Below, one piece after another: positions 34,668 to 43,406 of a DNA stretch of 64,000 bases (positions are counted from its first letter, which is position 1; the number at the start of each line of letters is the position of its first letter). The notes under the pieces are model-generated. The model was not told the DNA's origin. It did not search any database and saw only the letters and a list, made by a program, of their open reading frames with translations. The translations under genes were made by a program, and so were the position numbers. The DNA lies in the NCBI RefSeq assembly GCF_026013365.1, contig NZ_JAPDOE010000004.1, positions 62,001 through 126,000 on the forward strand, written 5' to 3'. Origin of the DNA: Paenibacillus sp. LS1 (GTDB lineage: Bacteria; Bacillota; Bacilli; Paenibacillales; Paenibacillaceae).

Positions 34668-35420
34668 TCAAAATTCAAAACTCTCGCCGTCGCGTGGAAT
34701 GAGCATCTGGCCGTCCAACTGCTCGGATGCCAGATAAGTGGCGAGATCCGTGCGAGACATCACACAATGGTTAATCGCATCCATGTGCACAGCGATGACA
34801 TGAGCAGAAGGCGCATGGCGCTTCACGGATACAACGTCAGGCCCGTCCATTGTAATGGGATCACCCTCCACGAAGCGCGCACCTCCGGCATTCACGATAA
34901 TGACTTCAGGCGCATATTGGCTAATGGCCTCAGCAGGTTCTTTACACCAGATGGTATCCCCAGCGATATAGGTTACAGGTTCTCCATCTGCTTCAAGTAC
35001 AAAACCGGACACCTTGCCCATACGTTCACCGATTTCACCTGTGCCATGATGCCCGGAAGTGCGGGCGAATCGGACAGAGTGATGCTCATGCTTCTCATCT
35101 ACAGATGTTACATCCGTGAATCCGGCTGCCAGAAATACGTTCTCGTCCCCAGGCTGGCAGATTAGAGGAATGTCCTTGCCAAGTTGTTTCGCAGCTGCTT
35201 CATCCCAATGGTCCAGATGGGTATGTGTGACAATTATCAGATCCGGATGCAGATAGTCTGTTTCGGTTTCGGGCAAGTTCACTCTCGGATTACGTAACTC
35301 ATTCGGGGTGTTCGGAAAAGCAGGCATGACTTCGGCGTCCATCAGCATCGGGTCGACGAGAATGTTCAGCCCACCGTATTCCAGCCATAGTGTAGCATGG
35401 CGAATCAATTGAATTTTCAT
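34668..35420 (-). CDS. MBL-fold metallo-hydrolase (UlaG-like)
   Basis: A 250-aa cytoplasmic metallo-beta-lactamase-fold hydrolase. The metal motif is THTHLDHW (about residues 65-72), with later ligands in SGHHGTG, AGDTIWC and AVHMDAINH. The start MKIQLIRHATLWLEYGGLNILVDP is typical of the UlaG/YtkL-like branch. The substrate is unknown, possibly a lactone or phosphodiester. The gene is divergent from an Lrp-type regulator, which is likely to control it. A CTCCTTCAGG complement provides the ribosome binding site. Confidence 0.85.
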   Translation of the reverse strand: MKIQLIRHATLWLEYGGLNILVDPMLMDAEVMPAFPNTPNELRNPRVNLPETETDYLHPDLIIVTHTHLDHWDEAAAKQLGKDIPLICQPGDENVFLAAGFTDVTSVDEKHEHHSVRFARTSGHHGTGEIGERMGKVSGFVLEADGEPVTYIAGDTIWCKEPAEAISQYAPEVIIVNAGGARFVEGDPITMDGPDVVSVKRHAPSAHVIAVHMDAINHCVMSRTDLATYLASEQLDGQMLIPRDGESFEF

Positions 35421-35450
35421 TATATTTGCACTCCTTCAGGTTGTTGAATA

Positions 35451-35471
35451 GTATTACCCTATATGGTATAC
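35451..35471. promoter_or_regulatory. Candidate operator in the divergent Lrp/metallo-hydrolase gap
   Basis: GTATTACCCTATATGGTATAC is an imperfect palindrome (outer 5 bp match except one), placed 30 nt from the metallo-hydrolase start, where an Lrp-type protein could bind. Confidence 0.3.
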
Positions 35472-35551
35472 AACCCGTTTGACGTCGTACATAACATGAT
35501 GAATGGAATTAGGCCACGCTAATTTCACCGTGAAAGGATTGCTGAAGCAAG

Positions 35552-35983
35552 ATGAATGAAATGATAGATGACACAGATATCCGCATTTTGCAGATCCTGA
35601 TTCAGGATGCCAAACGTTCTCACAAAGAGATCGGTGAAGAGGTTCACCTCACAGGACAGGCCGTCGGTGCAAGAGTGCGCAAGCTGCAAGATCTGGGTGT
35701 AATTGAAGGGTATACGGTAAAATGGAACCCGGAACGCCTTGGCCTCGGCCTTCAGGCCTTTGTCACGGTTTTCTTGAACTCCGGCGACAGACATGCCGCT
35801 TTTCGTACATTTATCGCTGAACGTAAGGACATCGTTGAAGTCCATCGCGTCAGCGGAGAAGGCTGTTATCTGATGCGAGTGCAGACTGGCACCACAGAGC
35901 AGCTTGGTCAACTGCTGGAAGCCTTGCTGCCTTACGGCAATTACAAAGTCAGCCTGTCCATAGGTATAGAGAAATCACAGTGA
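35552..35983 (+). CDS. Lrp/AsnC family transcriptional regulator
   Basis: A 143-aa feast/famine regulator. The N-terminal HTH (DTDIRILQILIQDAKRSHKEIGEEVHLTGQAVGARVRKLQ) is followed by the RAM ligand domain (about 65-143) with VTVFLNSGD, VEVHRVSGEGCYLMRV and the usual C-terminal strand. Such proteins respond to amino acids or related metabolites. Its divergent partner is the metallo-hydrolase. The start at 35552 has only a weak upstream purine tract and the ATG at 35561 is an alternative. Confidence 0.9.
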   Translation: MNEMIDDTDIRILQILIQDAKRSHKEIGEEVHLTGQAVGARVRKLQDLGVIEGYTVKWNPERLGLGLQAFVTVFLNSGDRHAAFRTFIAERKDIVEVHRVSGEGCYLMRVQTGTTEQLGQLLEALLPYGNYKVSLSIGIEKSQ

Positions 35984-36024
35984 TGTGTGGGAAGCTTGAA
36001 GCTTGTCCTCATCCATCCAGATGC

Positions 36025-36522
36025 TCAACGAGCCTGCTGCTCCTGCAAAGTCTCCTGAAGCAAAGTCACTGCCTGGTTCAGCTCTTTTTTGCTGAGCAGA
36101 TGATCTGTCTGGACATGAGAACGGGTACCATCCTTCAGATACAGGACGATCATGGGAGAAGCAGACAGGAGCCACTTGCTGCGGGCAGGTGAGGCGAGTT
36201 CGACTTTGCGAATCTTGCTCCATGGAATCTTCCGTTTGCCAGTACTTATAGACTCATCATCCCAAGACAACAAAACAGCGGGGGTTCTGGTTAGTCGAGA
36301 CAGGAACATGAAGAACAACGGACCGATCAACCACATACCCAGTACAGCTGCGATGGAATAGTATATGGTCTCCAGTCGTTCGGCTTGTCCATCTACGATA
36401 ATCCAGAGCAGGCTTACACATAAGAGAAGGAACAGGAAGCAAAGGCTCCCTTTCCATAGAGCCGTGCTGCGTCGGTAAGGAATCTGCTGATGGTTACGCT
36501 TGGGTGTTTCAGGTTGTTGCAT
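36025..36522 (-). CDS. Two-helix membrane protein with PH-like cytoplasmic domain, unknown
   Basis: A 165-aa protein with a basic N-terminus, two hydrophobic helices (about 25-45 and 55-78) and a C-terminal domain with the pattern LLSWDDESISTGKRKIPWSKIRKVEL followed by IVLYLKDGTRSHVQTD. That is the strand order of bacterial PH-like (DUF5381/STM3941-type) domains. The function is unknown. AGGAGGAGG gives a strong ribosome binding site for the ATG at 36522. It lies downstream of, but apart from, the ABC exporter pair. Confidence 0.65.
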   Translation of the reverse strand: MQQPETPKRNHQQIPYRRSTALWKGSLCFLFLLLCVSLLWIIVDGQAERLETIYYSIAAVLGMWLIGPLFFMFLSRLTRTPAVLLSWDDESISTGKRKIPWSKIRKVELASPARSKWLLSASPMIVLYLKDGTRSHVQTDHLLSKKELNQAVTLLQETLQEQQAR

Positions 36523-36626
36523 AGATCCTCCTCCTAATTAACAATGCTGATCGATATGCCAAACGTGCCGCCTGCATGAGCAGAGCGGCATGTTCAACGT
36601 TCTTTGTTTACTATAACTCAGTTCCA

Positions 36627-38444
36627 TTACCCTGATATAGCTGAATTTTTACCTGCATCACGCGCATGGGTGTATAAGTCGGCATACACGCCTTTGGCTG
36701 CGATTAGTTCCTGGTGCGGTCCTTCCTCCACAATCTCGCCATTCTCCATTACCAGAATTCGATCGGCATGCATCACTGTGGACAGGCGATGAGCAATGAC
36801 AATGGTGGTGCGTCCCTGGGATACCGATTCCAGCGCCTGCTGCACGAGCTGTTCCGTGTGTGAGTCCAGATTGGCGGTTGCCTCATCCAGGATGAGCACT
36901 CGGGGCTGGAACACTACGATCCGGGCAAATGAAATCAACTGCCGCTCCCCGGCGGATAGTCCGCTTCCGCGTTCGGATAGATGTGTATCATATCCTTGAG
37001 GCAAACGTGAAATCATCGCATGTGCCCCGACAAACCGGCAAGCCTCAATTGCCTGCTCTTGCGTAATATCCTCTCGAAACATTCTCACATTATCAATGAT
37101 GGAACCGGAGAACAGGAAGGGTTCCTGTTGAATCAGACCCACGATCCGATGAAGCTTGGTCTGTGGCAAATGGCGAATATCGGTGCCATCAATCTCAATA
37201 CTGCCCTTGTCTACATCATAGAAGCGATTGAGCAGGGAGATCAATGTACTTTTGCCAGCGCCTGTTGTGCCCACGATACCTACCATCTCACCCGGATAGA
37301 GGTGCAGGTTCATCTGCTGAATCAAGGGCCGATCAGCCCGATAACCGAACGATACATCATTAAAATCAATCTGTCCCATTACATTCTGAGGTTCCAGTGA
37401 CGATGCAAGTTTGGGTGTGGGATCGGCAACTTCCGGTCGCGTATTCAGAATGTTCCAGATGCGATCCATCGAAACGGTAGTAGACTGGAATGTATTCCAC
37501 TGCATCGTAATCTGGTTAATCGGTTGAAAGAATTGGCGAATATAGCTGATAAACGCGTACAGTACCCCAACTTGCAGGGACTCACCCAGTACGGCGCGAC
37601 CTCCAAGCCAAACCATCATGACCAGTGCCGCATTGCCAAGGATATCAAATGTTCGGTTGAATATGACATTGGAGCGGGCTTGAGCGATGTTGGCTTTCAG
37701 ATGGAGCGCATTCTGTTCCGAGAAACGTTTCTTCTGTTCTTCTTCCTGATGAAAAGCTTGAATTAAGAACATACCGGACAGGTTTTCCGCCGTAAAAGCA
37801 ATCAAGCGGGAAAGACGCATACGAGCATTTTGATATGCTTTTCGCAGTCGACTTCGGAATAATACCGCAACCACCGCAATCACAGGCAGAACGATCAGGG
37901 AGTAACTCGCCAGAACCGGATCAAGCTGGAACATAAAGACGATAATGAGTACCAGCATCATGCCATCTCGAATCAGACTGAGCAGTACTTGCGTGAAAAA
38001 GCTACTGATGGTTTCCGTATCACTGGATACGTTCGTGACCAGGCTGCCGATATGGAAACGGTCAAAGAAGGACATGGACATTTTGGAGATATGCTTGAAC
38101 AGGTCCTTTCTGATCCGGGATACAATGTTCTGTCCCACGTGCTGCAACAGATTATTCTGGATATAGGTAAAAATAAAACTGATGACAGCCAGCCCGAGAA
38201 AGATGGCTGCGAGCTGAACGAGAAAGCCGACACTGGTCTGGCCTACGGCCAGATGATCATCGATGGCGATCTTCACCAGATAGGGTTGTAGCAGATCTGC
38301 CGATATGCCAAGCAGTGAACAGAAGAAGATACCGGCAAAAGCCCATTTATGTGGTTTGGCGTATGCCATCATGGCCTTAAACGAAGTTCGTTTACTTTGA
38401 TCGGCCTCTTCATCTGGGCGAAGTTCAGCGTTAGCGTTAGACAT
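36627..38444 (-). CDS. ABC exporter half-transporter with consensus ATP site (YheH/BmrD-like)
   Basis: A 605-aa fusion of a six-helix exporter domain and an ATPase. Walker A is GTTGAGKSTL, the signature reads GLSAGERQLISFAR (SAGE instead of SGGQ) and Walker B is VLILDEATANLDS with the catalytic Glu. The start is the ATG at 38444, about 9 nt after GGAGGAGGG; the longer frame would start inside the partner gene. It overlaps the end of that partner by 8 nt, implying translational coupling and a heterodimer like BmrCD/YheIH, a multidrug exporter of Bacillus. Confidence 0.9.
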   Translation of the reverse strand: MSNANAELRPDEEADQSKRTSFKAMMAYAKPHKWAFAGIFFCSLLGISADLLQPYLVKIAIDDHLAVGQTSVGFLVQLAAIFLGLAVISFIFTYIQNNLLQHVGQNIVSRIRKDLFKHISKMSMSFFDRFHIGSLVTNVSSDTETISSFFTQVLLSLIRDGMMLVLIIVFMFQLDPVLASYSLIVLPVIAVVAVLFRSRLRKAYQNARMRLSRLIAFTAENLSGMFLIQAFHQEEEQKKRFSEQNALHLKANIAQARSNVIFNRTFDILGNAALVMMVWLGGRAVLGESLQVGVLYAFISYIRQFFQPINQITMQWNTFQSTTVSMDRIWNILNTRPEVADPTPKLASSLEPQNVMGQIDFNDVSFGYRADRPLIQQMNLHLYPGEMVGIVGTTGAGKSTLISLLNRFYDVDKGSIEIDGTDIRHLPQTKLHRIVGLIQQEPFLFSGSIIDNVRMFREDITQEQAIEACRFVGAHAMISRLPQGYDTHLSERGSGLSAGERQLISFARIVVFQPRVLILDEATANLDSHTEQLVQQALESVSQGRTTIVIAHRLSTVMHADRILVMENGEIVEEGPHQELIAAKGVYADLYTHARDAGKNSAISG

Positions 38445-40179
38445 GATGTAATCCCTCCTCCTGCAAACGGTAGGTTGCTGCATATAACCCCTTGGCAGCC
38501 ATCAGCTGAGCATGTGTTCCCTGTTCAGCAACTCGTCCTTCATCCAGAACGATAATATGGTCCGCATGACGGACCGCGCTGATGCGGTGAGAAATGATTA
38601 ATGTGGTCTTGCCTTTGCCGATCTCACGCAGGCTGCGCAGAATCCCACTTTCTGTGACGGCATCAACCGCGCTCATGCTGTCATCGAGGATGAGAAGCTG
38701 CGCCTGTTTGATCAATCCCCTCGCCAGACTTGTACGTTGCCGTTGTCCTCCAGATAGCGTAAGTCCTCGTTCGCCAAGTAGGGTATTGAAGCGGTCGGGA
38801 AAACGGACAATATTGTCATAGATCATAGCTTGGCGCGCACTATGCTCGACTGTCTCCAACGATACTTCCCGGTCGCTAAATGCGATGTTATCCCGAATGG
38901 TGGTGCTAAACAGGAATCCATCCTGAGGGACATAGGCGATGCGTGATCTCAGGCTTTCAAGGGACAATTGCCGAATGTCTGTACCATTGATGCGGATTGT
39001 TCCTTCAGGTGGTTCATATGTACGCAGCAATAGCTTAACGAGGGTGCTTTTCCCTGAGCCGGTCTTGCCTACTATCCCAACCGTTCGCCCGGCACGGATA
39101 TTCAGTTGAATGTTTTTGAGAGCAGGAGATGAACTGCCAGGATAGGAGAAAGTTAGATTCTCCATGGTGATCTCTTGTACGGTTTGGAGTGCTGTAGCTT
39201 CAGGAAGCTCACGCACATCTGCTACTTCGCTCAGCAGGTCATTCACTCGCTCCAGGGATGCGCCCGAGCGCTGAACGGTATTAATGACATTACCGATCTG
39301 TTGAAGCGGTCCCATAATAATGCGCAGATATAAGGTTAAAGCGACAAAACTCCCGAGTGTAATAGAATTTTGCATTGTCATAATACCTCCGACAAGCAGA
39401 GAAACGACCAATGAGATGGCTCCCAGCAGCGGGAGCAATGCTTGAAACAAGGAAGACAGACGAACGAGTCGAAGCTGTTTGCTCTTGATCTCATCGACGG
39501 TAGTTCCAAAGCGCGCACGAGCACTGTCTTCAATAGCAAACGTCTTGGTTACGCGAATGCCGCCCAACTGTTCTTCTGCAGATTCCGTCATGGTTGCAAG
39601 AGCTTCCTGTACGTCACGAGAGCGTTTGCGAATCCGAGGACCAAAAAACACGACCAGAAATGGAATCGCCAGCAAAGGAACAACACTGATCAGAATAAGC
39701 GTCAGCGGAATCCCGCTAAGCAGCATCATGACAATACAGGATAACAGCAGGAAGGTGGCATTGGTCATGAGTGTCACACCGTTGGATATGGCTTCACGGA
39801 CGGAAGTCACGTCATTCATGACATAACTGAGCAGTTTTCCGTTCCCCTGTTTGGAGAAATAATGCTCGCTAAGTTCGGAAAACTTACTGAATATACGCTC
39901 ACGTGTCATGAATTCGAAGCGTCGACCCAGCTTCATAATCATGAATTGCCCGGTACCGAACAGCAGATTATACCCGATGGCAATAGCCAAAAGGGACAGG
40001 CTGTACCTTACGACGGTCTGCATCTGAAGTGTGTTCTGCATCAACTGATCCGTGAAGCTGCCAAGTATACGGGGCAAGGATGCTTGCCCGACATTGGAGG
40101 CGATGATCAGAAGAACAGCAACCAGATAGATAGGCCAGTTCGACACAACATAACCGCGAAGTAATCCTTTCTTGGACAT
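38437..40179 (-). CDS. ABC exporter half-transporter with degenerate ATP site (YheI/BmrC-like)
   Basis: A 580-aa exporter half with six predicted helices and an ATPase domain. Walker A is GKTGSGKSTL and the signature a normal LSGGQRQRTSLARG, but Walker B ends LLILDDSMSAVD, so the catalytic Glu is Asp. The partner has the altered signature, which is the arrangement expected for a heterodimer with one consensus and one degenerate nucleotide site. It is the first gene of the pair, with AAAGGAG 10 nt upstream. Substrates are probably hydrophobic drugs or peptides. Confidence 0.9.
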   Translation of the reverse strand: MSKKGLLRGYVVSNWPIYLVAVLLIIASNVGQASLPRILGSFTDQLMQNTLQMQTVVRYSLSLLAIAIGYNLLFGTGQFMIMKLGRRFEFMTRERIFSKFSELSEHYFSKQGNGKLLSYVMNDVTSVREAISNGVTLMTNATFLLLSCIVMMLLSGIPLTLILISVVPLLAIPFLVVFFGPRIRKRSRDVQEALATMTESAEEQLGGIRVTKTFAIEDSARARFGTTVDEIKSKQLRLVRLSSLFQALLPLLGAISLVVSLLVGGIMTMQNSITLGSFVALTLYLRIIMGPLQQIGNVINTVQRSGASLERVNDLLSEVADVRELPEATALQTVQEITMENLTFSYPGSSSPALKNIQLNIRAGRTVGIVGKTGSGKSTLVKLLLRTYEPPEGTIRINGTDIRQLSLESLRSRIAYVPQDGFLFSTTIRDNIAFSDREVSLETVEHSARQAMIYDNIVRFPDRFNTLLGERGLTLSGGQRQRTSLARGLIKQAQLLILDDSMSAVDAVTESGILRSLREIGKGKTTLIISHRISAVRHADHIIVLDEGRVAEQGTHAQLMAAKGLYAATYRLQEEGLHHV

Positions 40180-40541
40180 AAGCGTTGTTCTCCTTTTGTT
40201 ATAGGTGAAGTCAGTTCAGGCAGGTGAAGTCAAGAAAAGGGCCGACACCTGTTATTAGCGCGTCGTGCCCTCTTACTGTATGCGATCTAGTTCGTTGTTT
40301 ATCCGTCATCCGATAGATTTCTCTATTCTTATTTTTGCGCTAATCCGAATCGATGTCAACGAAGTCAGTTAGCAAAAAGAAAATGGATCGGATTAGCTAC
40401 GGCGGGGAAGAGATGTATGTCGTGTTCCCGTGTTGTATTCACCATTTGTCGAAATTACTGAAACATTTTCTAAGGGTATCCCGTCTGTAGGGATGAAGAG
40501 GTAAAAAATAGGCTTTACTAATCATATGGAGGTGCCAGGAA
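40180..40541. other. Gene-free divergent region with an 11-bp direct repeat
   Basis: AGGTGAAGTCA occurs at 40203-40213 and again at 40222-40232, 19 bp apart (about two helical turns), just upstream of the ABC exporter pair. It could be a regulator site. No convincing leader peptide like that of Bacillus bmrB was found. Confidence 0.35.
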
Positions 40542-41465
40542 ATGAAACATAAAAAAGGATTGGCTGCAACACTTGCGCTCTGCGTTTCTTTGACAGCAGG
40601 AGGTGCATCGGTACTCGCTTTTTCAGATGTGAAGGATGAAGGGCAGAAGTCGGTTGTGGATTCTTTGAAATCAAAAGGCATTGTTAACGGAGTAACGGCG
40701 GATCTGTTCCGTCCAGATCTTGCATTGTCCGAGCCTCAGGGTGTTCAACTGATTGTGAATGCATTTGGTCTGAAAAATGCATACGCTGCGTCTTCCGCTC
40801 AGGATAAAATTAGTCCAGACACTTGGTATGCTGACGCTGTTCAAGCGGCTACGCAAAACGGGTTGTCCGTTCCGGTAGAAGTGAATCCGCAGGGTAAGAT
40901 GACACGCGAGCAGTTTGTTATTTTGCTGCATGAAGGAATTAACACAACCGGGAATTATCCGGTCATCATGAAGTATAATCTTGTTAAGGACGAAAATAAA
41001 ATCGGTAAGGACGCCATATCTGCAGTCCAGAACCTGCTGAACATGAACATCATTGAACTGGATAAGGACGGTAACTTCCGTCCAGATCAGTCGCTTACCC
41101 GTATGGAGGCTGCAAGCATGATCTTCAATGCACTCGAATTTGTGGATAAACACGGCAATGGCGGCTCAGCAGAGCCAACTCCAACCAATCCAGGTGAAGG
41201 CCAACAAGCGATTGTACCTGAAGTAACAACGACGAAGGTTGATGACAAAACAACCAAAGTTAAACTCAGTGCTGAAATGCCACACCCTGGTTATGGACTG
41301 AAGATTGATGATGTGAAATTGGAGAAGGATGGACGTGCCATCGTACTCTATTCCATTATTCAACCTGATCCGGACATGATGTATCCAATGGTCATTACAA
41401 ATGTGACTGCAGAAGCGGATATCCCAACAGGCTATACGGCAGAAGCTCAGCCTTCTGGGAAGTAA
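40542..41465 (+). CDS. Exported S-layer-homology protein with PrcB-like C-terminal domain
   Basis: A 307-aa secreted protein. Signal peptide (about 1-26), then SLH-type segments (FSDVKDEGQKSVVDSLKSKG; SPDTWYADAVQAATQNGL with MTREQFVILL; AISAVQNLLNMNIIELDKDGNFRPDQSLTRMEAASMI) that bind pyruvylated wall polymers. After a Pro/Thr linker the C-terminus GYGLKIDDVKLEKDGRAIVL...VTAEADIPTGY resembles the PrcB_C domain of protease-complex subunits. The first SLH repeat is imperfect. The ATG has GGAGGTG upstream. Anchored to the envelope; partner unknown. Confidence 0.82.
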   Translation: MKHKKGLAATLALCVSLTAGGASVLAFSDVKDEGQKSVVDSLKSKGIVNGVTADLFRPDLALSEPQGVQLIVNAFGLKNAYAASSAQDKISPDTWYADAVQAATQNGLSVPVEVNPQGKMTREQFVILLHEGINTTGNYPVIMKYNLVKDENKIGKDAISAVQNLLNMNIIELDKDGNFRPDQSLTRMEAASMIFNALEFVDKHGNGGSAEPTPTNPGEGQQAIVPEVTTTKVDDKTTKVKLSAEMPHPGYGLKIDDVKLEKDGRAIVLYSIIQPDPDMMYPMVITNVTAEADIPTGYTAEAQPSGK

Positions 41466-41497
41466 TCAATTCTCCTGAACAGAATATAGCTTAACTT

Positions 41498-41537
41498 AAA
41501 CCCACCCTTCATGCGTGCATGGAGGGTGGGTTTTTTA
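41498..41537 (+). terminator. Intrinsic terminator of the SLH protein gene
   Basis: AAACCCACCCT at 41498 pairs with AGGGTGGGTTT and ends in TTTTTT. Confidence 0.85.
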
Positions 41538-42357
41538 GTTGAGGTGGGAAGCTGTACCTAGGCTGTCAACCGCTAAGAATGCGGATGGCTCCTGGTGATC
41601 GAAACGGGAAGAAGGGTGGAGCGAATTCATCTCGGTCAAGTTGCAAGATAACTACTATTCTTTAATGTGATATATTAAGTTACATCGTATGAAGTGTAAT
41701 AAGTTATTTATGTCATGTTAATTAACAAAAAAATCTCTCGTATTCGAAGAGTGAAAGCAATATTTGTTTAGGTTATAAAGCCAATTCGAGTTACCCGAGT
41801 GGCTTTTTTTATAGGCTTTTCCCAAAAATCTTAAGAATATCGGCTGCTATGCCTTGTGCAAAAACTACATATACAGCTCCATATCTCCAGTGTTTACAAG
41901 CTTTTGTGTATCCTATAGGCAAAGATAAAAACAACATATATACGAAAGAGAGAGGAGAATTATAGAATAAAGGCAAGCAATTACGGGCTTGTAATATGCG
42001 ATATGTGTATGGTAGAAAATATTACATTATTGTTCGACGTTTTATTGTCTTTCTCTGGAGTATGATGCTTTTAGACATAAATACCATGTCCAATAAGTAT
42101 ATGTGGGTTTTGACTTAAGGCCTGTTTTCTAACCTCTGTTTAGATTTTACATCTTTCCAAGTCCATGTGATGAAACTCCAAATGACATCTGTAGGAGGAA
42201 ATGAGTCAAATTCTACATGTTTTACATCCCCAAAATGACAATGACAAGCTGGAAACAAAAGTGTAAACCCCCGTTTTAACAGTATATTCCGTGATTTTAG
42301 AAGTGAAGATTGAAAATGGCATATTTACGGATTCGCAAATGAACCATAAACTCGGTA
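41538..42357. other. Long gene-free region upstream of the glycan-uptake operon
   Basis: About 820 nt without a supported gene. It contains an orphan terminator (41777-41811) and a repeated TTTTACATC (42145-42153 and 42220-42228) that might be half-sites of an AraC-type activator. There is also a 21-codon frame at 42201-42266 whose AGGAGG is only 2 nt from the ATG. Long leaders are usual before LplBCA-type operons. Confidence 0.45.
41777..41811 (+). terminator. Orphan intrinsic terminator
   Basis: AAAGCCA pairs with TGGCTTT across a loop with inner CG pairs, ending in seven T residues. No gene precedes it for 310 nt and the SLH gene already has its own terminator, so a short RNA may end here. 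Confidence 0.6.
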
Positions 42358-42371
42358 TGTAAGCGTTACCA
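42358..42371 (+). promoter_or_regulatory. Catabolite-responsive element (cre)
   Basis: TGTAAGCGTTACCA matches the CcpA consensus TGWAARCGYTWNCW at every position. It lies 48 nt upstream of the first permease start, downstream of any likely promoter, where CcpA would block transcription when preferred sugars are present. Confidence 0.75.
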
Positions 42372-42418
42372 ATCGAGTGGGAAGGCCGGATTTTCATTAG
42401 AAAAGGAGGAAACTACTG

Positions 42419-43390
42419 ATGCAGCCAAATGGGAAGCCCGCCTTGTCGCAAAACTTAGCGGTAAACACGAATCCGAACAGCAAGAAAAATAAATTATGGA
42501 GAAGGATGATTCGAAACTGGGAGTTGTATCTTTTTATCGCACCAGCCTTTCTATACTTTCTGATATTCCATTATGGTCCGATGTATGGCATACAAATCGC
42601 TTTCAAAAACTTTATCCCTACACTTGGTGTCACGGGAAGTCCATGGGTAGGATTTGATCATTTCATCCGTTTCTTCAATTCTTATTATTTCTGGGACTTA
42701 CTATGGAATACCCTTAGCATCAGCTTGTATGAGCTGGCTATAGGATTTCCGCTGCCGATCATTCTTGCGTTAGCTTTCAATGAAGTAAAGGATTCCTTCT
42801 TCAAGCGTACCGTGCAGACCGTCACGTATGCACCTCATTTCATTTCGGTCGTCGTGATGTCGGGGATGATCATTACCTTTTTGTCACCCTCGTCAGGCAT
42901 GATTGTTAATTTGGTGGAGGCCCTTGGATTTCAGGCACCTCAATTTCTGACGGACCCTGCGTGGTTCAAGACAGTGTATGTGCTGTCAGGAGTCTGGCAA
43001 AGTGCAGGTTGGGGCACCATTATATACCTTGCCGCTCTATCGGGTGTGGACCCCCAACTGCATGAAGCAGCTGTGGTGGATGGTGCGAGCCGGTTCAAAC
43101 GGATTTTACATATTAACATTCCAGCGATCATCCCTACGATTACCATTTTGTTAATTCTGAATATGGGCAGTATTCTGGGCGTTGGATTCGAGAAAATTTT
43201 GCTGCTGCAAAATCCGCTTAACATGGGCTCGTCCGATGTCATCTCGACATTCGTTTATAGGTCCGGTCTGGTCGATGCGCAATACAGTTTCTCTACGGCG
43301 GTGGGATTGTTCAACTCCGTAGTTAATGCGATTCTGCTTATTACCGTGAATCAGATTGCACGCCGCACCAGTGAAAACAGCCTGTGGTAA
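42419..43390 (+). CDS. Carbohydrate ABC transporter permease (LplB-like)
   Basis: A 323-aa inner-membrane permease, the first gene of the seven-gene glycan operon. Six helices are predicted, with the long hydrophilic N-terminus and the WELYLFIAPAFLYFLIFHYGPMYG opening of the LplB group. The EAA loop that docks the ATPase reads HEAAVVDGASRFKRILHINIP (about 220-240). No ATPase gene is in the operon, so a shared MsmX-type ATPase is expected. AAAAGGAGGA lies 8 nt before the ATG. A cre site sits just upstream. Confidence 0.92.
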   Translation: MQPNGKPALSQNLAVNTNPNSKKNKLWRRMIRNWELYLFIAPAFLYFLIFHYGPMYGIQIAFKNFIPTLGVTGSPWVGFDHFIRFFNSYYFWDLLWNTLSISLYELAIGFPLPIILALAFNEVKDSFFKRTVQTVTYAPHFISVVVMSGMIITFLSPSSGMIVNLVEALGFQAPQFLTDPAWFKTVYVLSGVWQSAGWGTIIYLAALSGVDPQLHEAAVVDGASRFKRILHINIPAIIPTITILLILNMGSILGVGFEKILLLQNPLNMGSSDVISTFVYRSGLVDAQYSFSTAVGLFNSVVNAILLITVNQIARRTSENSLW

Positions 43391-43406
43391 AAGGAGGGGA
43401 AAACAC

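Noticed and set aside
42201..42266. 21-codon leader peptide before the glycan operon
   Set aside because: The AGGAGG is only 2 nt from the ATG, and the frame has no regulatory codon run.
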